Below, piece after piece: positions 45,789 through 54,465 of a DNA stretch of 64,000 nt. A program made the position numbers and the translations under genes. The DNA is from Sandaracinus amylolyticus (GTDB taxonomy: Bacteria > Myxococcota_A > Polyangia > Polyangiales > Sandaracinaceae). Location of the stretch: assembly GCF_000737325.1 (NCBI RefSeq), contig NZ_CP011125.1, positions 5,022,001 through 5,086,000 of the forward strand, written 5' to 3'. Within the stretch, counting starts at the first letter, position 1. Each line of letters starts with the position of its first letter. The notes below the pieces were generated by a model, which was not told the DNA's origin, searched no databases, and saw only the letters and a program-made list of their open reading frames with translations.

Positions 45789-46664
45789 ATGATGTCCGCG
45801 CATCCCACACCCGACGCCCCGGTAGCCCGCGCGCTCGAGGAGGCCCTCGAGGCGGTCGCGACCGAGCCGGTCCGCATCGCGGTGATCGCGCGGGCGCTGC
45901 GCGACGCGGGGCGCGCGTCGATCCCCGAGCGCGGGCCGGAAGTCCTCGAGTTCGCCGAGGGCCCGTTCCGTCGTGCGCTCGCGACGCGCATCGGCGACGA
46001 CGTCGCGGACGAGGTGCTCGATCAGCTGCGCCCCGTGCTCCAGCGCGCGGCGCGTCGCAGCTCGATGCAGCCGATCAGCAGCGCGCAGCTCCAGTCGCCC
46101 GCGCAGTCGCGCGCGGCCGAGCCGGTGCCGACCCCGACGTTCGTGCCGCTGCGCACCACGAGCCCGCCGCAGCCGCTCGAGCTCTTCCTCGACGACGAGG
46201 AGTTCCAGGCGCCCGGCGATCTCGGCGAAGAGCCAGGATCGGGCGTGTACGTATCGGCGCGCCCGCGGACCGACCCTGCGCCCGGCGGGCCTCTGCCGCT
46301 CGTGTTCTTCGCGACGCAGGACGCGTCGGCGTCGGGAGCGCTCGCGCATGCGCTCGGTGGGCGCGCGACGGTGCGCGTCGTGGAGGGACTGCTCGAGCTG
46401 CTCGACGCGCTCGAGGAGGATCCCGAGGCCGCGCGGGTGTTGATCCTCGATGGCGGCTATCCGTCGATCCAGATCCCGTCGCTGATCACCGTCGCGCCGG
46501 AGCTCGCGGGGCGCACGCGCGTCGTCGTGTGGCGCGCGTTCGAGGGCGATCGCGCGGCGCTCGCGAGCGCGCCGAGCGACGTGACCAGCGCGTGGATCCG
46601 CTGCCATTCGCGCGGGCTCGACGAGCTCGCCGAGCTCTGCGCGCGCACCCTCGCGTTGCCCTAA
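45789..46664 (+). CDS. Unknown protein with a degenerate receiver-like C-terminal half
   Basis: 291 residues. The N-terminal 90 residues are helical (ALEEALEAVATEPVRIAVIA, FRRALATRIGDDVADEVLDQ). A Pro/Ser/Thr-rich linker follows. Residues about 165-290 read like a CheY fold: PLPLVFFATQDASASGALAHA, VRVVEGLLELLDALEE, RVLILDGGYPSI and TRVVVWRAFEG. An Asp sits in VLILDGG where phosphorylation could occur, but the N-terminal acidic pocket is missing, so it is probably a pseudo-receiver. ATG 45789 is chosen over upstream ATGs because the promoter overlaps them. The 3' end overlaps MepA by 4 bp. Confidence 0.6.
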   Translation: MMSAHPTPDAPVARALEEALEAVATEPVRIAVIARALRDAGRASIPERGPEVLEFAEGPFRRALATRIGDDVADEVLDQLRPVLQRAARRSSMQPISSAQLQSPAQSRAAEPVPTPTFVPLRTTSPPQPLELFLDDEEFQAPGDLGEEPGSGVYVSARPRTDPAPGGPLPLVFFATQDASASGALAHALGGRATVRVVEGLLELLDALEEDPEAARVLILDGGYPSIQIPSLITVAPELAGRTRVVVWRAFEGDRAALASAPSDVTSAWIRCHSRGLDELAELCARTLALP

Positions 46665-47530
46665 CGCGTCGAGACCAGCGGACGTGCGCGCGGCGCGTCG
46701 CCGCCGGCGGCCGGGTCGTCGCCGTCGAGCAGCGCGGCGAGCAGCGAGGCATCGTCGAGCCCGGCTCCGTCGCGCCCCGCGATCGCCTCGACGTCGGGCC
46801 GCAGCCACGGCCAGCGCGGGCCTACGTCGCGACAGCCCGACGCGCGATCGTGCGCGCTGCAGAACACGCGCACGTGGAAGTGATCGTCGTGCGGCGCCGC
46901 GCGCTCGGGCTGCTGCACCACGTACGCCGCGCGCACCAGCGCCTCCGCGCTCGTCTCGTGCGCGAGCGCGTACTCGAGGAGGCGCGTCTTCAGCCCGCGG
47001 CTCACGAAGATCCACTGCACGTCGGCCTCGGGATCGAGCAGCAGCGTGCGGACGAAGTGCCAGTTGCGCGCGTCGTCGAAGAAGAAGAGATCGCCGCTCG
47101 ACTCCTCGATCGCGTGGCCGTAGCGACCGAACGCGAGCCACCCGCGCGGCGTGGTCGCGCGCCCATCGGGGTCGGTCAGATAGAAGATGACGTCGACGTC
47201 GCGGCCGGTGCGGTGGCTGCGGTGTCGCGTGTGCCGCCCGCCGCCGGGCGCGGAGAGATCGCCGACGCGCGCCGGCACCGAGCCCGGGAACGTCCGCGCG
47301 ACCGACGCGAACGCGCGCTGCAGCGCGCCGACGAGCCCCGGCGTGCCCCACCGCGTCTCCTCGCCGGGCCGCGCGCGCACGAAGCCGGGGCCGCGCTCCG
47401 GCAGCGCCACGCCGTGCGCGAGGATCCCCGAGGACGTCGTGCCGATCGACGTGGCCTCGCGGGGGCCCGGCACGGCGCCGTAGCAGCCGGCCGCGAGCAG
47501 CAGCGCGAACGCAGGCAGCGCGCGTCGCAT
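46661..47530 (-). CDS. Penicillin-insensitive murein endopeptidase (MepA) family lipoprotein
   Basis: 289 residues. A lipoprotein signal (LLLAAGC, Cys16) directs it to the outer membrane. The LAS-metallopeptidase motifs of MepA are present: GDLSAPGGGRHTRHRSHRTGRDVDV carries the His and Asp zinc ligands, and HDDHFHVRVFC the second pair. The enzyme cuts D-alanyl-meso-diaminopimelyl crosslinks in peptidoglycan. A TATCCT box lies seven bases before the ATG, so the message may be leaderless. The C-terminal 60 residues are Asp/Ala-rich and outside the fold. Confidence 0.88.
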   Translation of the reverse strand: MRRALPAFALLLAAGCYGAVPGPREATSIGTTSSGILAHGVALPERGPGFVRARPGEETRWGTPGLVGALQRAFASVARTFPGSVPARVGDLSAPGGGRHTRHRSHRTGRDVDVIFYLTDPDGRATTPRGWLAFGRYGHAIEESSGDLFFFDDARNWHFVRTLLLDPEADVQWIFVSRGLKTRLLEYALAHETSAEALVRAAYVVQQPERAAPHDDHFHVRVFCSAHDRASGCRDVGPRWPWLRPDVEAIAGRDGAGLDDASLLAALLDGDDPAAGGDAPRARPLVSTR

Positions 47531-47575
47531 GCTGGCCAGGATAGCAGCATTTCCGCGGAGTTGGGGCATGCTCGC

Positions 47576-47603
47576 TTGACCCAGGACGCGGTCCTCGTAC
47601 GTT
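47576..47603 (+). promoter_or_regulatory. Promoter TTGACC-16-TACGTT for the TPR gene
   Basis: TTGACC at 47576-47581 and TACGTT at 47598-47603 are spaced by 16 bases. The predicted start site is near 47610, which leaves room for AAAGG before ATG 47645 and makes that start more likely than ATG 47621. Confidence 0.4.
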
Positions 47604-47644
47604 CCGGGGCCGCGCTCCACATGCCCTCCCCCGACAAAGGTCCG

Positions 47645-48646
47645 ATGGACCAGCTCAGCGCCCACCTCGATCGTGCGTGGGACCTCGTCTCGCGCGGAGA
47701 CTTCTCGGGGGCGATGCGCTCCGCCGAGAAGTCGCTCGAGATCGACCCGGACTCGCCCGAGGTGCACAACCTCATGGGCTACATCCGCGCGCAGGAGGGC
47801 CACGCCGAGGAGGCGCTCGAGCACTACGAGCGCGCGATCGAGCTCGACGAGAGCTTCGTCGAGGCGATGCTCAACGCGGCCGAGGTGTGCATCCACCCGC
47901 TGCAGGACTGGGACGGCGCGATCGCGCGCATCGAGTCCGCGCTCGACTGGATCGAGGATCCCGAGGAGCAGGCCGACGCGATGCTCCTCAAGATCGACGC
48001 GCTGCTCGGCAAGGGCGATCGCGCGGGCGCGGCCGTCGTGGTGAACGCGCTGCCCGAAGGGCCCTTCGAGAGCGCGGGGATCGCGTTCTCGATCGGGCGC
48101 GCGCGGTTCGAGACCGGCGACGTGCGCGGCGCCGAGCCGTGGCTGCGTCGTGCGATCGAGAAGGAGACGCGCCACGCGGAGGCGCACTACTACCTCGGCC
48201 TCGTGCTGCAGGAGCGCAGCGACGCGCGCGGCGCGGCCCTCGCGTTCCTGCACTCGCGGCACGCGGAGGTGCGCGGTGGCGCGCCGGCGCCGATGGTGAG
48301 CTCCGAGACGTTCGAGCGGCGCGTGCAGTCGGCGATCGGTCGCTTGCGCGAGAACGTCGCGCGCGTGATCGAGGGCGCGCTGGTGATCGTCGGTGACGTG
48401 CCGGGCGCCGAGGTGGTCGCCGAGGGCGTGGACCCGCGCATCCCGGTGCTGCTCGACGATCTGGGCGCGGAGGACGAGCCGCCGCGCGCTGGGCGTGTGT
48501 TCGTGTACCAGCGCAACGTGGAGCGCATCGCCGCGGGGCCGATGGAGCTCGAAGAGGAGATCGCGCGCTCGATCACCGAAGAGGTCGAGCACGTGTTCCC
48601 CGAGGTCGCGGGCGCGCCGGCGACCGAGAGCGAGATCCAGAACTAG
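47645..48646 (+). CDS. TPR protein with a degenerate minimal-zincin C terminus
   Basis: 333 residues. Residues 1-215 hold TPR units (AWDLVSRGDFSGAMRSAEKSL, VHNLMGYIRAQEGHAEEALEHYERAIEL, AHYYLGLVLQERSDARGAALAF). The last 110 residues resemble the small zincin family PF06262: a strand-helix region (ALVIVGDVPGAEVV), a FVYQRNVERIA-type segment, then ARSITEEVEHVF. The helix should read HExxH, but here EEVEH replaces HEVGH, so the first zinc ligand is lost and catalysis is unlikely. The TPR half may bring in a partner while the zincin half binds without cutting. The stop overlaps the next gene by 4 bp, convergently. Confidence 0.75.
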   Translation: MDQLSAHLDRAWDLVSRGDFSGAMRSAEKSLEIDPDSPEVHNLMGYIRAQEGHAEEALEHYERAIELDESFVEAMLNAAEVCIHPLQDWDGAIARIESALDWIEDPEEQADAMLLKIDALLGKGDRAGAAVVVNALPEGPFESAGIAFSIGRARFETGDVRGAEPWLRRAIEKETRHAEAHYYLGLVLQERSDARGAALAFLHSRHAEVRGGAPAPMVSSETFERRVQSAIGRLRENVARVIEGALVIVGDVPGAEVVAEGVDPRIPVLLDDLGAEDEPPRAGRVFVYQRNVERIAAGPMELEEEIARSITEEVEHVFPEVAGAPATESEIQN

Positions 48647-49395
48647 ATCACGAGCGCCCCGGGATCGCCGCCGAGGCCGGCCCACGTGCGCGCGAGATCG
48701 TCCGGCGCGGGCGCGACGAGCTCGAGCGATCCGCCGTGCGCGACGTCGGGCAGCACGAGCCGCGCGCAGTGCAGCATCGGACGACGCGCGCCGATCACGC
48801 GGCCGTCGTCGAGCACGACGCGCGGCGCGCCGCCGTAGGTCACGTCACCGAGGATCGGATGGCCCGCCGCCGCGCAGTGGACGCGCAGCTGGTGCGTGCG
48901 GCCGGTCTCGGGGAAGAGCGCGAGCGCGGCGTAGCCGCTCGCGATTCCGCGCCGCTCGTAGCGCGAGCTCGCGTCCTGCGCGCGCTCACCGGTCTCGCTT
49001 TCCTGGAGCGCGATGCGCCGCGTCGCGTCACGCGGATCGATCGCGATGCCCCACGTCCAGCGGCCGCGCTCCTCGGGCACCCCGCCGACCAGCGCGAGGT
49101 AGGTGCGCTCGTAGCGCCCTTCGCGACGCGCCTCGAGCAGCGCGTCGATCGCGCGATCGGTGCGCGCGAACGTGACGAGCCCGGTCACGTCGCGATCGAG
49201 GCGCGAGCTCGGATGCATCTTCGGCGCGCCGGGATCGAGCGAGCGCGCGATCGACGTGAGCGTGATCGTGCTCGCGTCGGGCGCCGTGGTCGGCAGCGCG
49301 GGCGGCTTCACCAGCACGAGCAGGTGCGCGTCGCGATGCGCGATCCGCACCTCGGGGGGCGGCGCGGGGCGGCGATCACGCCCGCGGGGTCGCAT
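48643..49395 (-). CDS. RluA-family RNA pseudouridine synthase
   Basis: 250 residues. Motifs are VLVKPPALPT near residue 25, the catalytic Asp in SSRLDRDVTGLVTFAR, ALFPETGRTHQLRVHCA and the final HCARLVLPDVAHGG. No S4 domain precedes it. The target uridine in rRNA or tRNA is unknown. ATG 49395 lies inside the 3' end of the preceding PEP-utilising gene (20-bp overlap), so the two are translationally coupled. This is a second RluA-type enzyme beside the fused one at 23.1 kb. Confidence 0.85.
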   Translation of the reverse strand: MRPRGRDRRPAPPPEVRIAHRDAHLLVLVKPPALPTTAPDASTITLTSIARSLDPGAPKMHPSSRLDRDVTGLVTFARTDRAIDALLEARREGRYERTYLALVGGVPEERGRWTWGIAIDPRDATRRIALQESETGERAQDASSRYERRGIASGYAALALFPETGRTHQLRVHCAAAGHPILGDVTYGGAPRVVLDDGRVIGARRPMLHCARLVLPDVAHGGSLELVAPAPDDLARTWAGLGGDPGALVI

Positions 49396-52105
49396 CGCGG
49401 GCGTGCTCCTCGCGATCGCGCGTCGCGTGCGCGCGCTCGACGATGCGGACCGTGCCCGCGTCTCCGTCGACCTCGACGCGATCACCGGTGCGGATCACGC
49501 GCGTGCCGTGCCGCACGTTGACGACCGCGGGCACGCCGAACTCGCGCGCGACCACGCTCGCGTGCGAGAGCGGCCCACCGAGGTCGGTCACGATCGCCGC
49601 CGCGGCGAGGAAGAGCGGCGTCCAGCCCACGTCGGCCTGCTGCACCACGAGCACCTCGCCGGGCGCGAGCGCGGTCGCGTCGCTCGCGGTCTCGACCACG
49701 CGCGCGGTGCCGATCACGCGGCCCGTCGACGCGCCGAGCCCGCGCAGCGCGCCGTCCGGCAGCGCTTCGGCTTCGACGGGCGGCGGGAACCCGACGAACG
49801 TGTCGGGCGGCGGTGGCAGCGCACGATCTCGCTCGTACTGCAGACGCCGGCGCCGGATGAGCACCGAGACCGGCCCCACGTCGCCCTTGAGCAGCGCGTG
49901 CAGCTCGTCGACGGTCAGGAAGAACCCGCCGTCGGGCCCGCAGCCGGGCTCCATCGCGGCGAGCCGCCGCGACGCGTCGAGCACGACCTCGCGATAGAGC
50001 CCGAGCACCGTCACGACGTGACCGCGGAGGTGCTCGCGCAGCCGCATGAAGTCCTGCACGAGCGTGAGCAGCTTGCGCACCGCGAGCGCGCCGCCCGAGA
50101 GGCGCACCGGCAGCGGCAAGAGGCCCTCGAGCTCCGCCTGGGCGCGCTCGCGCACTTCGAGCTGGCGCCGCTGCACCTCCTCGGGGCCTTCGTCGTGCTC
50201 GCTCATCAGGTGCAAGCGCAGCGTCGTGAAGGGCAGCGTCGGATCCTCGCGCCAGCGCGGCTCCGCGATCTCCGCCTCGCGCGCGCCCCGTCCGCCGTAG
50301 CGCGCGAAGAAGTCGAGCAGCGCGCGGCGCGTGGGGCCCTCGGGGATCGACGCGACACGGAGCTCGGCGGGCGGCGTGCGCAGGATGTGATCGCGGGCGC
50401 GCAGATCGCCCCGCGCGATGCGCGCGATGCGATAGAGCGCGAGCCCGGGCGCGGCGCTGTCGACGTCGTCGAGGCCGGTGAGCAGCTCGCGCATGAGCGA
50501 GTCCGCGCGCGGCTCGTCCGCGACGGCGCTCACGAGCGCGCGCAGCGCGACGACGCACGCGAGCAGGTTCCCGTACACGTTGAGCAGCACCTCGCCGGTC
50601 GGATCGAGCAGGCGCTCGACCTCTCCGAGCACGCGGTGCAGCGCGGTCGCGCTCAGCACGCGGAAGTCGATCGCGTCGATGCGCGCGCGCTCCGCCTCGA
50701 ACCACTTCTCGAACTGCGCGACGCGCTCGCCGAGCCGCGCGTTCTCGCGCACGTAGCGCGACGCGGTCATCGGAAGGCGCGCGAGGAACGCGGCGGAACC
50801 GCGGCGCTCCACGTCGTGCTCGAGGCGATCGATCTCGCCACCGCCGCCGAGCGAGAGGAGCACGCGCGGGCGCAGGCCGGGCACCTGCGACGCGATCGCG
50901 GTGAACTCGCTCATGTTGAGGTAGATGCGGCCGCGGAAGTTGCCGACGAGCTCGGCGTCCTTCGGCACGCTGCACCCGAGCGCGCCGAACGCGCGGCGGA
51001 ACCCGCGATCGCTGAAGCCGCTCAGCACCGACCACGTGAACGGCGTCGCGACCCCGGGCAGCGCCTCGCCGACGTTCACGTTCGACCAGACGATGCGCGC
51101 GCGATCGGCGCGGCGCGCACGTCGCGAGCTCGCCCGGCGCGGCGGCGTCACGATCGCGGTCACCGGCCGCGCCTGCAGCACGTAGACGTTGCGCCCGACG
51201 ACCGCCCACTCGATGTCGCGCGCGTCGCCGAAGTGATCCTCGATGCGCACGCCGAGCTCGATCAGCCGATCGAGCACGTCGTCCGAGAGCGACTCCTGCG
51301 CGCGTGCCTCGGCGGGCACGTCCTCCTCGATCACGCCGCGCTCGTCGTCCCACTTGATCGCGCGCGCCTTGTCGCCGATCACGCGATCGCGCACCCAGCC
51401 GCTCGCCTTGTCGACGCGGTACGTGTCGGGCGAGACGCTGCCGTCGACGACGGTCTTGCCGAGGCCGAGCGACGCGTTGATCACCATCTCGCCGGGATCC
51501 GCGGAGAGCGGGTTCACCGTGAAGAGCACACCCGCGACGTCGGCGGGCACGAGCGCCTGCAGCACCACGCCCATTCCGAGCCCGGCCTCCGCGCTCGCGC
51601 TTCCGAGCGCGCGCAGGTAGCCGAGCACGCGCGGATCGAACGAGCTCGCCCACACCGCGCGCAGCGCGTCGTCGAGCGCGTCCTCGTGCTCCACGCCGAG
51701 CACGGTGTCGTGGAGGCCCGCGGCGGAGCGCGCCTGCTCGTCCTCTCGGAGCGACGACGAGCGCACCGCGATGGCGCGCGCGCCTTCCTTGCGCAGCGTC
51801 GCGAACGCGGCGTGGACGTCCGCGGCGATCGCACGCGTGAGCGGCGCGCGGCGCACGCGCGCGGCGATGTCCGCGAGGCGCTCGGGCGTGACGTCGCGCG
51901 AGGGCGCGGCGAGCAGCGCGGCAGGTTGCTCGTCGGGCGCGAGCGTCGCGCGCAAGAAGTCGTCGCAGACCTCGGCCGCGACCGCGAACGCTGCGGGCAC
52001 CGGGAAGCCGGCGCGCGCGAGCGCCGCGAGGTTCTTCGCCTTGCCGCCGAACGCCGGTGTGCGGCGCGGGACGAGCGATTCGATCCGTCGGACGTGCGGC
52101 CCCAT
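49376..52105 (-). CDS. PEP-utilising enzyme resembling PEP synthase / rifamycin phosphotransferase
   Basis: 909 residues. The N-terminal ATP-grasp domain (PPDK-N) shows GGKAKNLAALARAGFPVP, AVRSSSLREDE, ADVAGVLFTVNPLSAD and the DIEWAVVGRNVYVLQARPV ending. A long middle region with SNVNVGEALPGVATPFTW follows. The C-terminal swivelling domain carries the phospho-His His848 in GGPLSHASVVAREFGVP. The order ATP-binding, middle, His-domain is that of rifamycin phosphotransferases and PEP synthase-like proteins. No PEP-binding TIM barrel is present, so it is not a standard PEP synthase. The substrate is unknown and antibiotic resistance cannot be claimed. TACACT lies 12 bases before the ATG. Confidence 0.85.
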   Translation of the reverse strand: MGPHVRRIESLVPRRTPAFGGKAKNLAALARAGFPVPAAFAVAAEVCDDFLRATLAPDEQPAALLAAPSRDVTPERLADIAARVRRAPLTRAIAADVHAAFATLRKEGARAIAVRSSSLREDEQARSAAGLHDTVLGVEHEDALDDALRAVWASSFDPRVLGYLRALGSASAEAGLGMGVVLQALVPADVAGVLFTVNPLSADPGEMVINASLGLGKTVVDGSVSPDTYRVDKASGWVRDRVIGDKARAIKWDDERGVIEEDVPAEARAQESLSDDVLDRLIELGVRIEDHFGDARDIEWAVVGRNVYVLQARPVTAIVTPPRRASSRRARRADRARIVWSNVNVGEALPGVATPFTWSVLSGFSDRGFRRAFGALGCSVPKDAELVGNFRGRIYLNMSEFTAIASQVPGLRPRVLLSLGGGGEIDRLEHDVERRGSAAFLARLPMTASRYVRENARLGERVAQFEKWFEAERARIDAIDFRVLSATALHRVLGEVERLLDPTGEVLLNVYGNLLACVVALRALVSAVADEPRADSLMRELLTGLDDVDSAAPGLALYRIARIARGDLRARDHILRTPPAELRVASIPEGPTRRALLDFFARYGGRGAREAEIAEPRWREDPTLPFTTLRLHLMSEHDEGPEEVQRRQLEVRERAQAELEGLLPLPVRLSGGALAVRKLLTLVQDFMRLREHLRGHVVTVLGLYREVVLDASRRLAAMEPGCGPDGGFFLTVDELHALLKGDVGPVSVLIRRRRLQYERDRALPPPPDTFVGFPPPVEAEALPDGALRGLGASTGRVIGTARVVETASDATALAPGEVLVVQQADVGWTPLFLAAAAIVTDLGGPLSHASVVAREFGVPAVVNVRHGTRVIRTGDRVEVDGDAGTVRIVERAHATRDREEHARDATPRA

Positions 52106-52225
52106 TCGCGAGGCGCGAGTGTAGCGCGCGTCCGGGTGTGTGCTCTCGCACGTTCGCGCGAACCGTGGGTCGATGGCTCCGGGGGCCATCGACTACCGTG
52201 CTTTCGACGTCCCGGGGGGCCGGCC

Positions 52226-53263
52226 ATGTTCGTCGCGCGTTCGATCTCGTTCTCGTCGTGGTCGCTGATCGTGGCGACGATGCTCGCGGGCTGCGCGACG
52301 GGCGGAGGCGGCACGACGCCCGGTGGTCGGGACGGGTCGAGCCAGGCGTTCGACGGCAGCGCGCAGGGCACGGACGCGAGCACGAGCAGCGAGGACGCGA
52401 GCGTCGGGATCGATGCCGGCATGGTGCCGTGCAGCACCGCGGAGGAGTGCTCCGATGGCGCGGCGTGCAACGGCGTCGAGCGCTGCGAGCTGAACCGCTG
52501 CATGCCCGGGACGCCGCCTTCGTGCGACGACGGAGTCGCGTGCACGATGGATCGCTGCGTCGAGCCGGGGACGTGCGAGTACGTGCCGCAGGACGCGATG
52601 TGCCCGAGCGGTCAGACGTGCGGCGCGACCGGGTGCAGCGCGACGTCGACCTGCTCGGAGTCGCCGTGTCGGCTCGTCGGCCCGCAGTGCGGATGTGCGA
52701 CCGGACAGGCTTGTTACCACTCGGGCGCGACGGCGCTGTGCGCGACGGCGGGCGGCGGCACGGAGGGCGCGAGCTGCACGTCGCCGACGAGCTGCGCCGC
52801 GGGCCACACCTGCATCGACTACTCGCGCGAAGCGGCGATCGATCTGCCGATGTGCACGCGCTACTGCGCGAGCGACGCGGACTGCAGCGGCATCGGCTCG
52901 TTGTGCCTCGGCGCGATCGACGACGGCAGCGGCGGCGAGCGCGCGGACGTACGGCTCTGCACGCGATCGTGCGATCCGATCGACGGCACCGGGTGCTCGC
53001 CGCAGACGACGTGTCACGTGTTCCGCGAGAGCGAGGGCGCGATGCGCTTCCTGACCGACTGCAGCGGTCCGATCGGCGGCGGGCGCTCCTACGACCTCTG
53101 CGGCGACGACGGCGACTGCGCGCGCAACTACGCGTGCGTGAGCGGCCGGTGCCGCCGGTGGTGCCTCGTCGCGACCGACGAGGGCTGCGCGTTCGACGAG
53201 ATCTGCGTGTCGCCGTCGCCGACGATCATCCTCGGCGGCGTGCAGTACGGGTTCTGCGCCTAG
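52226..53263 (+). CDS. Cys-rich secreted lipoprotein
   Basis: 345 residues. Lipobox TMLAGC gives lipid Cys23. An Asp/Ser/Ala/Gly-rich linker leads to a Cys-rich body with about 30 Cys: CSTAEECSDGAACNG, CDDGVACTMDRC, CGCATGQACYHSG, CASDADCSGIGSLCLG, CGDDGDCARNYACVSGRC. The CDDG-x-x-CT-x-x-x-C pattern also occurs in the two large lipoproteins at 10-14.7 kb. Such modules are disulphide-stabilised and surface-exposed in myxobacteria. GGGGGG six bases before ATG 52226 is the ribosome site. It is divergent from the PEP-utilising enzyme. Confidence 0.75.
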   Translation: MFVARSISFSSWSLIVATMLAGCATGGGGTTPGGRDGSSQAFDGSAQGTDASTSSEDASVGIDAGMVPCSTAEECSDGAACNGVERCELNRCMPGTPPSCDDGVACTMDRCVEPGTCEYVPQDAMCPSGQTCGATGCSATSTCSESPCRLVGPQCGCATGQACYHSGATALCATAGGGTEGASCTSPTSCAAGHTCIDYSREAAIDLPMCTRYCASDADCSGIGSLCLGAIDDGSGGERADVRLCTRSCDPIDGTGCSPQTTCHVFRESEGAMRFLTDCSGPIGGGRSYDLCGDDGDCARNYACVSGRCRRWCLVATDEGCAFDEICVSPSPTIILGGVQYGFCA

Positions 53264-53280
53264 CGGGCAGCTCGCGAGGC

Positions 53281-54138
53281 TCAGCGCGCCGCACGACCAC
53301 GCGGGACGGCGCCGATCTCGCGCAGCGCGGACGCCATCGCCGACGCGCTCGCGTGACGATCCTGCGGTCGCTTCGAGAGCGCGACGGTGATCGCCGCGTC
53401 GAGCGCCGCGGGCACGTCCGGGACGAGCGTGCGCACCGGCGCGGGCGACTTCGCGATCACCGCGTGCAGCACCTCGAGCGCGCCGCTCGCGCGAAACGGT
53501 GCGCGCCCGACGAGCATCTCGTAGAGCAAGCCGCCGACGGCCCACACGTCGGCCCGCACGTCGATCTGCGGCACGCCGCGCGCTTGCTCCGGGCTCATGT
53601 ACACGGGCGTGCCGATGCGCGCGCCCTCGCGCGTGACGCGCTGCGTGCCGTCGAGAAGGCACGCGAGGCCGAAATCGAGCAGCACCACGCGATCGCCGCG
53701 CAGCTCCTTCACGAGCATCACGTTCGACGGCTTCACGTCGCGATGCACGAGCCCGTGCGCGTGCACCGCGGAGAGCGCGTCGAGGAGCGGTACCGCGATC
53801 GCGAGCGCTTCCTCGTGGCCGAGCCGACCGACGCGCGCGAGCCGCGTCGCGAGCGTCTCGCCGTAGAACAGCTCCATCACGAGGTACGGCGCGCCGCCGT
53901 CCTCCTCGGCGAGCTCGCTCACGCGCACGACGCCGGGGTGTCGCAGCGTGACGATGGCGCGCCCTTCGCGGCGGAGCCGCGCGCGCCACTCCTCGACGCT
54001 CGCGAGCGCGGGGCGCAGGCGCTTGACCGCCACGAGATTGCCCGACGCGCTGTCGAGCGCGCGCCACACGACCGCGTTCGCGCCCTCACCGAGGACGTCG
54101 AGCAGCTGGTAGCGACCCGCGAGCATCACGTCGGTCAC
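53281..54138 (-). CDS. Small soluble Ser/Thr protein kinase
   Basis: 285 residues, kinase domain only. Gly-loop VLGEGANAVVW, catalytic Lys39 (VAVKRL), HRDVKPSN with the canonical Lys (near residue 130), DFGLACLLDG, the activation segment GTPVYMSPEQARG and the C-lobe signature DVWAVGGLLYEML. There is no transmembrane helix or sensor domain, so substrate choice must come from contacts. It is the last gene of a possible six-gene minus-strand run starting at 59277. The catalytic loop is complete, unlike that of the large membrane kinase at 16.8 kb. Confidence 0.92.
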   Translation of the reverse strand: MTDVMLAGRYQLLDVLGEGANAVVWRALDSASGNLVAVKRLRPALASVEEWRARLRREGRAIVTLRHPGVVRVSELAEEDGGAPYLVMELFYGETLATRLARVGRLGHEEALAIAVPLLDALSAVHAHGLVHRDVKPSNVMLVKELRGDRVVLLDFGLACLLDGTQRVTREGARIGTPVYMSPEQARGVPQIDVRADVWAVGGLLYEMLVGRAPFRASGALEVLHAVIAKSPAPVRTLVPDVPAALDAAITVALSKRPQDRHASASAMASALREIGAVPRGRAAR

Positions 54139-54259
54139 GCGCGCCGCACCAGCAGCGCGCGTGCCATCTCCGTTTCACCGATGGATCGCACGAGGGCAGC
54201 ACAGCGCGCGTGCGCAGATCCGCACGGAGGGTGCGCATCGTGACGCGCCGCGCGGCCCG

Positions 54260-54436
54260 TCATCGCCGACCCTTGTACTCCATCATGCCCTGCACGGCGC
54301 GCTCGCTCGCCTCGGCGACCTCGCCCTCTTCGCGCGCGCGATCCGCGCAGTCCTCGCACATCTTCTTGGTCTTCCCGCCGACCTTCACCGCGACGAGCTC
54401 CTCGACCTCTTCGCCACACGTCTTGCAGACCGCCAT
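54260..54436 (-). CDS. Small zinc-ribbon protein
   Basis: 58 residues. Two Cys pairs, Cys4/Cys7 (CKTCG) and Cys27/Cys30 (CEDCAD), form a zinc ribbon, followed by a charged helical tail ending MEYKGRR. AGGAGG sits eight bases before the ATG, one of the best ribosome sites in the window. Its family is not recognised; zinc ribbons of this size often bind nucleic acid or a partner protein. Immediately upstream on the same strand lies structured repeat copy B, 29 nt from the start codon, so its translation or transcription could be modulated by that element. Confidence 0.75.
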   Translation of the reverse strand: MAVCKTCGEEVEELVAVKVGGKTKKMCEDCADRAREEGEVAEASERAVQGMMEYKGRR

Positions 54437-54465
54437 GCGCGCGACCTCCTGAGAGAGTGTCCAAA

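Noticed and set aside
49376-52105. A call of rifamycin resistance for the PEP-utilising enzyme
   Set aside because: Domain order is similar, but the middle region that sets the substrate could not be matched to a known rifamycin phosphotransferase, so only the family is stated.
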